A stretch of 64,000 bases of DNA from Litoditis marina (lineage: Eukaryota > Nematoda > Chromadorea > Rhabditida > Rhabditidae), in assembly GCA_964036275.1 (NCBI GenBank), contig OZ038437.1:872501-936500 (forward strand), read 5' to 3'. Below the pieces are notes generated by a model, which was given only the letters and a program-made list of their open reading frames with translations, searched no databases and was not told where the DNA came from. A program made the translations under genes and the position numbers. Of this stretch, positions 1 to 11,105 are shown one piece after another. Position 1 is the stretch's first letter. Every line of letters begins with the position of its first letter.

Positions 1-117
1 CGCAGGACGATTATGTGGACCACTCCCGTGTCAACGGTCCTTTAAACTGCAATTGAAAAATGTACTGCAGTTTGAAGGACTGAAGCGTTGTGATTGGACC
101 ACATAATCGTCCTTCTT
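1..117 (+). repeat. Hairpin MITE, family 1, copy A
   Basis: A palindromic element of about 115 bp. Its ends read AGGACGATTATGTGGACCA and, inverted, TGGACCACATAATCGTCCT. The inner arms pair through TCCTTTAAACTGCAATTG and its near-complement around a short A-rich loop. Four more copies occur in the window, near 5670, 31012, 61367 and 62314, in both orientations. It carries no coding capacity, so it is probably a non-autonomous DNA element. The left edge is cut by the window start. Confidence 0.85.
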
Positions 118-463
118 CAACGCGGAAGTTCCTGTGGTGAAAGTATGGAGTTCACACGAGCTACACACAATCTCATCTCATATTTTTGTTGTAGTTCAAT
201 CTCTATGAACTCACTGATAATGTGACTCGTGTGGGATTATGTAATTCTCATTTAAAAGAAACACATGACAGAAAAAATTGCCGTAAATTATCATGAAATC
301 TAATATTGAAATACTTGACAAACTGAAGACTGAGATATAGATGATGAGGTGGCTTATTTCGCCTTCACTCGTTTTGTGCTTTTGATTTCTTCTCTTCTTA
401 TTAGGTCTTGTTGGTATCTAAATACTCTATTCGATGCTAAATGTGCTCATTTCTAGTTGCTCC

Positions 464-3400
464 ATGTTGTCTGAACTAGTAGTGCTGGTGCTGCTCGTCG
501 GGCTGGTTGAATCCAGAAGTGAGCCTCACCCCCGGGGGGACCCGCTACTCGGCTACTACTGCTCCAATACCAAGGAAAGAGGCATCAAGGTAACTCTTCA
601 CTACGTGAATTCATGATCGGGATTCCTCGTTCTTCCTATTTCTCTCTCTCTGTCCCTTTTCCGGCTGCTTGTCTCGAAATTTACGTTACAAACAAGAAAA
701 ACGAGATAGTTAGAGATGAACAACAAACAACTCTAAAAAAGTGATTGTAAAGAAGACAGAGAGAAAGAGCATCAAGAAGTGGTACGTTAAAGGGGGGCTG
801 CATTGAATGGGCGATTTGCCTAACGTGCTCCAATCGGAAAGACCAAAAGGCACTAGACGCAGAGCGGCAGGCGAGCGGCGCGGTCAATAATATTGGCAGG
901 CGATCCAATTCGAAAATTTCCCTCGAATATTTTGTCCCCCTCTTATATTTCGTTGTTATTTACTGTTTTGTTCATCTTTCATGTATTTTTAGTCGGGATA
1001 TCTTGAAAGAACTCAGTTACTTTACTTGTTACTTTACTCATATTGTTTCGCACATTGAAAAACCGGTGAATAAAGAAAAACGGTCGACTTCTCGATTTTC
1101 CGCTTTTCAAAGGACATTTACTAACTAGTTCTTCTTGATTTTACCCGATGGTTATCATATTGGCATACATGGTTGCACAAAATGTAGGTTTATAGTCAAT
1201 ATGTGTTGTGATCAGTGACTCCAATCTTCAATATGTGTTGTGATCAGTGACTCCAATCTGGTCTCATCAGTAGTGGATTTCATATACATTCAGCTTTTCA
1301 TCTCATTATTTGGTGATTTGTCTTCTGTTGGTCTATTCATTCACTGCGTTTTATTCTTCTCAAAAGTGGCGTTGAAAATACTGATTCTAGCTCTATTTTC
1401 AGGTCTCCGCTCATGGATGAAATGAAATTCGGTATTTATAGGAGTGACTCGCGATTTCGTGTACGAAGTACCTCCGCTTTTTTGCACTATCTCGTTCAGG
1501 TTAGTTTGGAATTCATATGTGACTTTGTCATCACTCCTCCTTTGTGAATACTGACAGTTGTGTATGGATCGATGCTGAATAAGTAGGTAGAATTCCTTTT
1601 CTTATTTTCTAGAATTCTAGAGAAAAACTCAATAGCCTCTACCTATTCTCTAACTATTTTCTTGATAAGAACGCTATTTTCTGGAGAGAAATGCATCTTA
1701 AACTAGCTTCCTTGTGGAGAATGGTCGAACCGCATTTTATCTTTGATTGAACTCTGTGGTCGTTCTGTTGTTCGGTGAGGAACTGTCATTAGTCAGTCGT
1801 GTAATTGTATTTGTCAGTTACAAATGTCGAACGATTTATTTTAGTAGTGTCACGAATCTTATTGCTTAGCAGGCACATACTGGTGACTAGCATACATGTT
1901 GATTAGTTGTTTTTACTTGTAGTCATACTCCAGTAAAGTTGTCCGAATAGTCAGGATAAATCGAAAAACGGACCATCATTTCGCCGAAAACGGACAATTG
2001 TCTATTTTTGATGCAAAATCATTAATTTTCACGTGTTCAATTCAAATCTAAAAACGGTCTCATCTTCGTCGGATGGTCAGACCTTACTGGTGTATGCTTG
2101 TAGTTTATTATTATAATAAGAAACTTATTTCAGGTTTCATTCTCTCACTACCACCTAGTTTTTGTGCTTGAACGTTGCTACTGGACAAATCAAGGCCAAG
2201 GACAAGGCCAAGGAAATGGCTATTGTGTAAAGTGTAAGTCAATTTACAACAGTTATTTCTACCGAACTCCATACTTTATAATGGTTATGTATAATTCGAC
2301 GAATAATTTTCCAATTTTGGCGGTTTGGCGGAAAGGGAGCACGTTTTTCAATAATTTCTTCTTATGCCAGAAGCGTCAGCTGTGGGAGTGATAACTCGTC
2401 ACTCTACGTTTTATAGTGGCATTTGCATCATTGGGAATTTTTCACGGCATGGAAAAGCCTGTCCTTTCGTTTTTCATTTAGAAGCTGTTGTTTTTAATAA
2501 TTATATGATGGTGGAGGGGATATCAACCTGTCTGATGTAGGTGATGTAGATGTAGACAATTATGCGTGTGTAATCATCACTCTTGCAGTGTACGGATAAT
2601 CGATTTTGCTCGGATCATATCACTGTCGCCGATTCCGGATATTCATCAGGTGTGGAAATTCGAGCTCAATTAGGCACCAAGGTGAACCATCAAATTTATT
2701 GGGTATTTCGAATAGCTTTTCTCCATTTCATTTTTTCTTATTTGATTGTCCACCGAATTGTTGCGCGAACTGTACTTGCCAGTGTTGAGTCCTAGCGATG
2801 CGATATGCAGTAATACACACAGCTGTAAAAATTATCAATTAGCCATAACATCATAACAATTTGAGAAACTTTTTTTCGCGAGCGCGATTTGAAATTTGAA
2901 GAAAAACAACCTATTTTTCGATGCAAAATCATGAATTTTGACGTGTTCCCATCGGAAAACGGGTTACTTTTGCTGAATAGTCACATCTTACTCGTGTGTG
3001 TATGCAGTATGCATAGTTCAGTGAGGTCTCGACTAATTTCCGAAAACGATTCCAGTTAGTGCATATTTTACAATTCAAAGAGTAAATTTCAGGACTTATA
3101 TTCCTCCACTAATCTTCAATATGTTTGTTCTACGGTTCTACGAAGGATCTTCTTGGTATCGCTATTCTCGACAACTGGCTGGGAACTAATGACAATGCCA
3201 TGTGGATATGAAACGTGAGTGAATGTACTCATTCGAAGAAGTGAATCTGTACATTGGAAATAGTGTAATTCTTTACTCTGCTCATCTTCTCTATATCTAA
3301 CTATCTAAACTAGGTTTTCTTACTATCGTGAAATATAAAAGCTATATTTTTTGATCTGAGACGATGGTATTCGCTCTGTGTAGAGAAAAATAGATATTAC

Positions 3401-5425
3401 CACTTAGTTTCTGCCTTCTATTGTCAAATAATACAAATAAATGAGCAATAATAGAATCTTACAAACTTATGTATACGTATTCCAGGGTTATGTTATCTGA
3501 TTCACCGTGGATCAAAATGTTCATTCCATTTTGGAGCAGTCGTCTAAGATTGTGCTGTGTTCTCTGGCGACAATCGCCCGTTCATTTTCCCAAATCAGAT
3601 AATTATTTTTCTCTTGGTTGTAAAATAGTTTTATATATTCGTACATAGAGTTCAGATTTGTCTGGCTATATGTATGATTTGTCCCACAGAAAAATAATAT
3701 ACATATTTTCTGTGCTTTTCTGTAGAGGTTTCTGTATATTGTCTATATCTGGGGTCTCATTTGCACAATTTTCGTTCTCATTGTATATACTTATTCATCT
3801 AGAGTAGTACTCACCCACATACCTACATCCATAAATTGTGATTTGCGTGGCTGTTGTATTCATTCGTTTTACATTTTTCATGAAATGATCTCTATTTGGT
3901 TCATTTTAGACAATGAACGGTTCAAACATTATGCTAAGCGAAATGTATTTTCTCACGTTGTTACATTTACCATGCTTGTGTAAATTATTGATTTGAACCA
4001 TTTTTGTCTATTATATGGCACCAAGCTACGACTGTCACGTAATTTGGCGCCACTCCAACCCTCCTCTGCGTGTCTGACCTGAGTGAAAATTGAATGAAAC
4101 TATAAAAATAGAGCCTTCATAGTTAGTATTTTACAAAGAGATGAGTATATAACAAATCGTCCTAGTTTTTGCTATTTTTTGAACATTCGATTCTGCCCCC
4201 CTTTAAGCCTCTACCCCAAGCTCACATAACAACATTGGAATGGTTCACGTGTCAAAGTTTCTCAACTTACAGTACTACTTCGACGAAGAACGTATGAAGT
4301 CCTATCCATTCTACTACAAAGGCTGCTCTATTTTCCCTCATCCGAACCACCAGTCAGAGGAAGACAAATATGGTCAGTTTCCGAAATGGATCTCGAGACT
4401 TCGGATAGAGTAAATTTATTATAATTAACGAAAATCCAAGTTTTTGAGTTTAAAACAAATGATATGATGTTAAACACAAAACAAAACTTCAAAACAACAT
4501 GAAAACATTATTTTACCAAATTGTGGTGAACTAAAATCGACTATTATCTCCAGAAGTTGTTCAATTTGCCTAGTTTTTGTACCGTTTACACTACTATTGT
4601 GATTATTTTCAAGCCATCACAAATGTTGCAGAGGTTGTGGACGCTGCTATATGCCCGGGATTCGGGCCCCACACAGGCAAATGTATTTGGCACGGTATTT
4701 GGCACGGGCATTCAGAGGAGGACTTCCCTGATGTGAAAGGCTGTCCCGTTGGAAGCAGCTGTCAGCCGTACTTCACGGCAGTCTCCTATTGCTGTGATGA
4801 TGGGATGAAAGGTGAATCGTGGAACAAACATATAACCAGTTAATGGTCACCTGACGAGATCAACGAAACATCCGGTACCTTGTGGAATTGCTCATTCTGG
4901 CAACCCCTGGGTCTCTCTCACACAGTTAATAAAAACCTGTGATGGGTTTCCAGAGCAAACTACAACGTAATTCTATTCGCTGTGAATATATTTTAGGGAT
5001 AAACCGAGAGGCCGACTGATCGACTGGTTGTGTGCGCGCTAGCACTCAAAACTCCAGGGTTCGATCCCTCTCGACACGGTATCTCCGTAGCGGATCGCAT
5101 AGGCTGGTAATAACGCTCACCCGTGCCTCGTCGTCCCATCCACGGACCCCATCCCTCTACGGATACTTCTATGTTTTCACTGTCTCGGTTGTATTAGAAT
5201 GAATTCAGTGACACACGGCAGAAATAGTTACCGTAGAAAGATAATAATAATAATACACTATTTTTTTTAGCGGAGTACGAGGAGAACCTACGCGCGAAGT
5301 GCGATTCTGGTTTCGCGGCGGTACCTGGCCTTTTCGGGCGAAAGTGCTCCCACAACTTCTGTCCCTACGGAACCGAATGTGTCGACGGAAAGTTCGAGGC
5401 CTACTGCTGTGCACCAGCTCACTGA
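464..5425 (+). CDS. Secreted Cys-rich Kunitz-like/lustrin-type protein, copy 1
   Basis: Four exons: 464-589 (an in-frame ATG also lies at 434), 4273-4372, 4632-4811 and 5271-5425. Intron phases are 0, 1, 1, and the product is about 186 residues. I prefer the ATG at 464 because the signal peptide (MLSELVVLVLLVGLVES) then aligns with those of the two paralogues. Exon 2 carries a Kunitz-like stretch (YYFDEERMKSYPFYYKGC), but the Kunitz cysteine before the F.Y.GC motif is missing. Exons 3 and 4 each hold a module of the form C..C..GC/FC..SSC/EC..CC, like the lustrin-type Cys-rich domain common in nematode secreted proteins. All 14 cysteines are shared with copies 2 and 3. A poly(A) signal AATAAA lies at 5447. 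Intron 1 is 3.7 kb. The function is unknown; a secreted inhibitor or matrix role is only inference. Confidence 0.8.
1196..1259. repeat. Perfect tandem duplication, 32 bp x 2
   Basis: Two exact adjacent copies of a 32-bp unit beginning TCAATATGTGTTG, inside intron 1 of the first Cys-rich gene. This is probably a recent slippage duplication. Confidence 0.9.
1403..3650 (+). other. Chain of exon-like segments in the 3.7-kb first intron (uncertain)
   Basis: Segments with plausible splice sites are 1403-1499, 2134-2231, 2588-2651, 3092-3213 and 3487 onward. With those borders they keep one open frame across all four joins and end in a stop near 3650. The putative product has an NQGQGQGQGNGYC stretch and a terminal CC pair, but I recognise no domain, and two of the donors (GTGTAA, GTGTGG) are weak. 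This could be a small nested gene, a decayed Cys-rich paralogue, or chance. The rest of the intron (590-4272) shows nothing else except the tandem duplication at 1196. Confidence 0.2.
5005..5073 (+). repeat. tRNA-derived (SINE-like) sequence
   Basis: The ends CGAGAG and CTCTCG can pair like an acceptor stem. A good B-box (GGGTTCGATCCCT) sits in a T-arm-like hairpin, and an A-box-like GACTGGTTGTG lies upstream. The anticodon region does not fold well, so this is more likely a tRNA-derived element or pseudogene than a working tRNA. It lies in intron 3 of copy 1. Confidence 0.45.
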
Positions 5426-5446
5426 TCAATCGATAAATCGAGAATC

Positions 5447-5452
5447 AATAAA
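5447..5452 (+). promoter_or_regulatory. Poly(A) signal of Cys-rich copy 1
   Basis: Canonical AATAAA, 22 bases after the TGA at 5423-5425. Equivalent signals follow copy 2 (10712) and copy 3 (17922) at similar distances. Confidence 0.75.
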
Positions 5453-5668
5453 AATTGAATTTGACTATAGAGGACTCTGAACATAATGTTCAAAAAGGAA
5501 CGGAACTGGTTTTACTGACCTGAGTACCTGAGAACCTGAGTACGTTTTGCAATCTCATTATAACAAAAAAATTATGCCCGAAAATGTACGGTGTGAAAAC
5601 TTGATCAAAACTGTTCGTAGATATATTAGGTTTTTTTGTTCTGTAACCGATAAGAATAACAACTCAAA

Positions 5669-5780
5669 GCAGGACGATTATGTGGACGAATTCCGGAACA
5701 TTGGTCCTTTAAACTGCGATTGTTAAATGTATTGCAAAGGACCGAAACGATGGGATTGGACCACATAATCGTCCTTCTTT
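5669..5780 (+). repeat. Hairpin MITE, family 1, copy B
   Basis: Same termini as copy A (AGGACGATTATGTGGAC and its inverse before CCTTCTTT). The inner arms are more diverged: one arm has lost part of the GCAGTTTAAAGG segment. This is the most decayed of the five copies. Confidence 0.85.
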
Positions 5781-6459
5781 CACTCTTCTGATTAACGGGC
5801 CCGAAAGTGAGAATAGTTGTGAAATGAATAACTGAAACAAACTGATATCAACATCTTTCCTATTCACCTGATGAGAACGGTGCACACTGAAGTTTGACAT
5901 GGTATCATTGGCTATCAAATACCAAACATTACAAATCTTCTCGTATGTTTGGTCGAGTTATTCTGAAAGGCAAGTTTTAAAAATACAATAACTCGTGCGA
6001 AAAGTGTTTTTTACAAGAGCAGGATTCTGGAAAGACGAGTCTCGACTATTTGTTTGGATGATGAGTTTGTGTGAATCTGGCCAACCTTCGCAAGTTTAGC
6101 TGCAGAACATAATAATTTCGTGAACTTCACCAGAAATCAAGCTCACAAAGTATGGACACCGTTTTCTAATGCGAAATACCTCATAGTCTGTTCCACACAC
6201 TTATAACCCACTACAGTGACATGCTCCCAATTCCAGGTCAACGTTTGGTATTTAAAAAACCCTTGATATGATTCAAAATTTTGGGTAATGTGTTACCACT
6301 GCAAACTCTAGAAATCTCATTCCTCAAAATCGAGGTGTTCATCAGAGAACATCTCGTGGAATACTTGATGGCGGACTGAAAGAGGTCGTCGATTGGTGGA
6401 ACGAAGTATATCGTTACCTCCAACCTCAAGGAAAGTTCAGATGATGTTTCTAAGTACGA

Positions 6460-6592
6460 ATGCTAGAAGATCCCGGCACCTTCATCCCATCCTGCGTCTT
6501 CTAAATCATACGCTATTTCTCTGCGAGACAAGAAATAGTGAGGCAGAGCGAGAGACGCAGGATGAAGTGAAGGTGTGGGGATCTTCTAGCAT
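6460..6592. repeat. Palindromic element, family 2 (133 bp)
   Basis: The left end ATGCTAGAAGATCCC and the right end GGGGATCTTCTAGCAT are inverted repeats. Pairing continues inward through CACCTTCA..CATCCTGCGTCT against AGACGCAGGATGAAG..AAGGTG. The ORF crossing it arises from the palindrome and is not treated as a gene. Only one copy was seen in the window. Confidence 0.8.
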
Positions 6593-7125
6593 ACGAACTC
6601 AGACGAGAAGTTCTTTAACATCTCAGGAACTGCTTATGTTCTCCATGAATTTAGGACAACATTTGGAATCAATTCTCCATGTGAACACAGACTGGAATGC
6701 GAAATGAGCGAACTGTTTAATGCTGAGAAGTCTAAAATGTTTATCCGTGTGAAAGTTGATAAATTTCTCAATAAAAGGGGATATGTATTATTTCGCAAAC
6801 GCAAACTATAAATTCTATCGAGTTCGGGTTTTTACAGTTCTAGACTGTACTTTTTGATGATCAAAAAACGTAGAGGATATTAAATTATTTCAGAACAAAG
6901 TTATAATAGAAGAAATACGAAGATTTGTATTGTGATTACTGTTCTACGGAGTAGTAAATGCTATTCTACATTTCTTCTCTCAAACCAGGAAGTTTTCTCT
7001 ATTCTTGGGACTTTTTTTATTCGTTGTAGAAATAGCCCGGTATTCACTAGTAGTTTAGCTTGTTTATGCCATCACGTGTTTTCCATTAAATAATTTAACT
7101 TTTTTGAAGTTTTTCTTCAAACTTA

Positions 7126-10100
7126 ATGTTGACTGTGCTCTTCTTTCTGTTTGCGCCTGCCACCGCAATAGTCTCTGTGCCGGACCTCGGATCGTATTGC
7201 GACAAAACGGGAAACAGAGGAATCAAGGTGGGTATAGTTGTCAAATATTTGCGTCTCTCTGACCTGCACACTCTCTCGTCGAGGCAGCTATAAAACTGGT
7301 CGGCCGATTGACAGAGAATTGTCTCAGTAAATATCTTTTGTTTTGTAGAAAGTTGTGAGATTTCGCTTACAGAAGTTTCTTTCATTTAACAACATTCACC
7401 TGGAAATTTATAGGAACGCTGACGAGCTCTCAGTGGTGAGAGAATAATTAAAATAAATATATGAAATTCAGACACGTCTATAGCACGCATTCAAACTCTC
7501 CAATGACCGCTTTCTAATGCTAATTCCAACTTTATCGACAATACATTGGATGACAGTTTCTTACGAATCCGAGTAGAATGCGGAAGTTGTTAACCTCACT
7601 GTCATGTAATTAAAAGGGAGTAAATCTTTTCATTCGTACTCCTAAAGTTCACGCGGAGATTAAAATCAAAAATATAAATGGCAGTACTACGTGGACCAAA
7701 CCCGTAACAAGATATACCCGTACTATTTCGCCGGATGTCGCACCAATACTACTGAAACGGAACGCATCCCACACGGATACAACGTTGACATGTTCGATTC
7801 GTACAGTGAAGCCATTGGAGGAAGTTAGTGGAATTTTTACTTGACATCAAAAGTGACAGAGCATTTAGTGTGCGCCCACACTGATTTTAAGAAGTCGCTG
7901 ACTGTGTTCAACCTCATGCAGTGTTTGTAGTTTGATCCCGTTGTTCTCGGGTTATATTTGTGAGTTAGGGCCTGTTTTGGGATTGAGCCACAACGGAAGT
8001 TTGTTCATGACTGTATAGCAACTGTTTGAAGAATGTACGAAAGTGCAATTTTTATTCTCGAAAAAACGAGGCTGAAAATGTGTTCTACTCTCGAGCACTC
8101 CTATGTTTCCGAGATAGACAAAAATCCACAACAAAACCTTCCCAAAACCATTGTATAGAGTTCACTTTCTTACGTAACCCTACAGAAGGAATCATTACAC
8201 TACAGTCTTTTCAGTGCGTTTAGATGGAATCAATGTAAATACAAGCAATTCTTATTTTTTAGTTCAAATAGTTTCCAGGAATTCTATCAAGAAAGCCCAA
8301 GTTAGAATTGTAAAATCGGCGTTCAAATCTAAAATGTGTGCTGTAATGGTCTCAGTAGGAATGGTTTTGACTATACTTTCAGCCATAACCGACGTCTACA
8401 ACTGTCCCGGCTACCGCGCGGCATACACTGGACGATGCGTCACTCATATGTATGGACAACTTGGATCCGCTTCCATGTGGAGTCCTCCCACCAAAGAAAT
8501 TGATCCGGAAGAAATAGGAAAGTGCCCGGAGGGAAGCAGTTGCCAGGAGATCGGAGTGTTGGAATTCGGAAACTGCTGTGATGATGCTGTTGCAGGTATA
8601 GTGGATGCCGAATTATTACAATTCTGTCTCTCGCCGGGATCGAACCTGCGAGCAAAATATTTGTAGCAGGCCGCTAACCACTTAGCGGCCTGCTAAAAAT
8701 ATTCTATTAGTGCACAGACTGGTAAACTTCGAAATCGAAGACATGTGTGGGGGCCTCTCTATTCATTCGGGCCTCTCTATCTGCCCGGGTCGGTCGGTCG
8801 CTCTATTGATTATGGCCCCGTCCTCCACCCCAATCAACACAACATCATCAATTCGCGATTTTGGTGAGAAACTTGACCAAATCCTAAATCTGCTGAATGA
8901 AACTCGTGCTCAACAAGAAGATCTGAAGAAGAACATCCCTGCAATAATCACCGAACAACTTCAACGCCACGAAAACCGAAGAAAGCTGGTCGTCTGCGGA
9001 TTCCCGGAGGATGCCACCAGGGATCAGGTTAGTAAACTCTTTTCCCTGGTTGGTATTCCGTCCGAAGCCGTTACCGTTTTGCATCATTTGGGCAAACCTC
9101 GCACAGATGGGAAGTTCCGTCCTCTCTGTGTTGAAATCGCCAAAACCACCAAATTTCCCCACCTCAAAACTCTTGCTCAATTGATGAGAACGAATTCTGC
9201 CTATTCTTCTTACAGTGTACGGAGACTGGAGACTCCGGAACAACGTCTCCAGGGATTCCTCGCTCGGAAGGCCAAAAGAGAAGCTGCTCCCGAAGTCACC
9301 CAATCTACACCCGAACCACAACAAGCTGCTCCCGAACTACGTCTTCCTTTGAGGCCTGATCCTGCTCTCGTGCTTCCTGGTACCCCAAAAAGTCTGGGTT
9401 TCCTTGCTTCTTCTCCTATACCTCAAGGTTCTACAGTTCAAGATGTCCAAAACATGATATCCGCTGAACTTAAAAATCAAAAGTGTACTTCTTGTTTCTG
9501 TTCTCAAATTAGGCATAAGAATTATCATAAAGAACGCCTTGTATTTCTGCGTTCCTACCTTGTTCCCAAATAAGTAAGTACTTGTGTTCATTTCTTCAAT
9601 GTTTGATTACTGGTCTTGTCGTTTCTATCGATCGTCTGGTTTGTCTGACCCAAGCATCGTCTTGACTTTCTTTGCACTTTGTAGTCTGATCAACGCTCCC
9701 TTGTAAGTAGGTTGTACATTTAACATACAATCCTTTGGGATACGTTTTACCATAGATTTTTTAATAACTCAAATAGTTAACTCTTACTACTTTTTGTTGT
9801 TGAATCTATGCGTAATAAACTTTATATATGTGTGCGTACACAGCAGAAGGTATGATATACAGTACCCTCCCGCATTTCAGTTGGTGACGACTTTATGCTC
9901 CGTTTCACTCATCCGTAGCCTCTGAATTTTGATTCCCCATTTTCCGAGAAACACACAAACACACACACATTATGGCAGTGTTCACGATAGATTTGCAGAA
10001 ATGAGGATAGAACAGCACAACCGCTCGCCTGTTTTCAAAATCGAATCGGTCGTTTGATGTCTTCGTTGTGGAAACGAATACTAAATTTCCATGTTCCGCT

Positions 10101-10690
10101 GTCAACAAACCTTGGCATATGGTACAATTTTGGGTTTCGTATTAAAACCAAAACTGCTTGATAACATATCTATGCTACCTCGTGTTTCGATTCAAATAAA
10201 ATACCGAACAGAATATTAAATTTTCAAATTCTGAGTCAAAGGAGTGTAGTTATTGTACTTCACGTCTGAATTATGTTTGCAATAGCAAACATAGTTACAT
10301 GCACCTTTCGATTATTTGTGTTCTAGCGAGATTGCGTGCGGTTGATGGAACCACAACTTGCAAAGCATCGAATAAGTGTTCTGATGTTATTGTTGATGAA
10401 ATGCAGATCATTGGTTTCGTACGATTCTCTGTGTTCCAGCAAGATTCCATGTGATTAATGGGAAGACAATGTGAAGAACATCGAATGGGTCTTCAGTTGT
10501 TTTTGTTGTTCATTTAACTTTCTGTGTTCCAGCAAGATTCCATGCGGTTAATGGCAAGACAACGTGCAGATCCGGCGAAACGGCCGTACCGGACTGGATT
10601 GGGCGCCGCTGTGAGCACAACTTCTGTCCCTACGGAACTAGATGTGAACAGACAGAGTTCGAAGCCTACTGCTGTGCGTCGGAAAAGTAG
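7126..10690 (+). CDS. Secreted Cys-rich Kunitz-like/lustrin-type protein, copy 2
   Basis: Exons 7126-7227, 7685-7823, 8383-8595 and 10533-10690, phases 0, 1, 1, 203 residues. The start ATG opens a signal peptide (MLTVLFFLFAPATA). Exon 2 has the Kunitz-like YYVDQTRNKIYPYYFAGC. Exon 3 encodes NCPGY..TGRC..KCPEGSSC..GNCCDD, and exon 4 encodes RCEHNFCPYGTRC..FEAYCC. All 14 family cysteines are present, and exons 2 and 3 are longer than in the other copies. Intron 3 (1.9 kb) carries a tRNA-derived piece, a retroelement ORF1 and two decoy copies of the exon-4 acceptor and start. AATAAA at 10712 is the likely poly(A) signal. The function is unknown. Confidence 0.85.
7243..7335 (+). repeat. Dispersed element fragment (CTGACCTGCACACTCTCTCG family)
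   Basis: Lies in intron 1 of copy 2. It shares CTCTGACCTGCACACTCTC near its start and a GAGAATTGTCTCAGT-like end with sequences at 12205-12282 and 28316-28475. The 12.2-kb copy is bounded by inverted repeats, so this is probably a decayed DNA element. Confidence 0.6.
8625..8700 (-). repeat. tRNA-derived (SINE-like) sequence
   Basis: On the minus strand it reads as an A-box-like TAAGTGGTTAGCGG followed by the B-box GCAGGTTCGATCCCG. A strong GCAGGCCGCTAA/TTAGCGGCCTGC hairpin lies in its 5' half. It directly precedes the ORF1-like gene on the plus strand, in intron 3 of copy 2. Confidence 0.5.
8812..9573 (+). CDS. Non-LTR retrotransposon ORF1-like protein
   Basis: An intact single-exon ORF of 253 residues from the ATG at 8812; an in-frame ATG at 8743 would extend it through low-complexity sequence. 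It has a predicted coiled coil near residues 15-60 (LDQILNLLNETRAQQEDLKK). An RRM-like core follows, with RRKLVVCGFPEDA and LGKPR...RPLCVEI, the pattern seen in LINE ORF1 RNA-binding proteins. The tail is Pro/Ala-rich. No reverse transcriptase ORF follows; AATAAA lies about 240 bases downstream (near 9811). It sits inside an intron of the Cys-rich gene in the same orientation. It could be a truncated LINE, an ORF1-only element, or a co-opted gene. I base the family on pattern only. Confidence 0.6.
   Translation: MAPSSTPINTTSSIRDFGEKLDQILNLLNETRAQQEDLKKNIPAIITEQLQRHENRRKLVVCGFPEDATRDQVSKLFSLVGIPSEAVTVLHHLGKPRTDGKFRPLCVEIAKTTKFPHLKTLAQLMRTNSAYSSYSVRRLETPEQRLQGFLARKAKREAAPEVTQSTPEPQQAAPELRLPLRPDPALVLPGTPKSLGFLASSPIPQGSTVQDVQNMISAELKNQKCTSCFCSQIRHKNYHKERLVFLRSYLVPK
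10321..10500 (+). pseudogene. Two decoy copies of the copy-2 exon-4 acceptor and exon start
   Basis: The true acceptor and exon start (GTGTTCCAG then CAAGATTCCATGCGGTTAAT at 10525-10552) is preceded by two decayed copies. One is near 10432 (GTGTTCCAGCAAGATTCCAT, with a TGA just after). The other is near 10318 (GTGTTCTAGCGAGATTGCGT). Neither continues into the CPY..C..EAYCC coding part, so both look like tandem duplication remnants. Confidence 0.75.
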
Positions 10691-10814
10691 ATCGCAGAAC
10701 GATTGGTTGTTAATAAAGTTTTTGTAAATGTTTCTTTTGTGTAATATGTTGATTTACGAAATAACTGACTGGAACCCAGTCGCGCCAGTAATCTTCGACT
10801 ATTTTGTGAGTCAA

Positions 10815-11105
10815 TCTCAGATGTGAACAGACTGAGTTTGAGGCATACTGCTATGCGCCAGAAAAGTTATTCGCAGAACAATTGGTTGTTAATTAATTTA
10901 TTTGATAAGTTGTGTTTATGCTGTTTATGTGTGTTGTGTGTTCTTGGCATGGATGAAAACTGACTGATACATCAGAGGCCCAAGACATCTTCGAGTATCT
11001 TATGCGTCGATCTCAACCAGATGGGAACAGAGAGAGTTTGAGGAATACTGCTGTGCGCCGGAGAAGTGATTCGATGAAAAATTGTTAGTTAATAAAGCTT
11101 TCTAA
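10815..11105 (+). pseudogene. Two decayed copies of the copy-2 exon-4 end and 3' UTR
   Basis: At 10818-10905 and 11018-11100 the sequence repeats the end of the gene: CAGATG(T/G)GAACAGA..GAGTTTGAGG..TACTGCT(A/G)TGCGCC, then a GAAAAATTGTTAGTTAATAAAG-like tail. They lack the upstream half of the exon and the splice acceptor. The period is about 190-200 bp. Confidence 0.75.

Larger units (their letters stand above)
5426..7125. other. Intergenic region between Cys-rich copies 1 and 2
   Basis: No gene that I can support. It holds hairpin MITE copy B (5669-5780), a 133-bp inverted-repeat element (6460-6592), and at about 6650-6780 a segment resembling the region just upstream of copy 3 (15965-16105). 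That segment ends in a TATA-like AATAAAAGGGG near 6770, so it may be the copy-2 promoter. Confidence 0.6.

Noticed and set aside
6393..6707. 104-codon ORF
   Set aside because: It crosses both arms of a palindromic element, has no splice or domain support and overlaps a mirrored frame.
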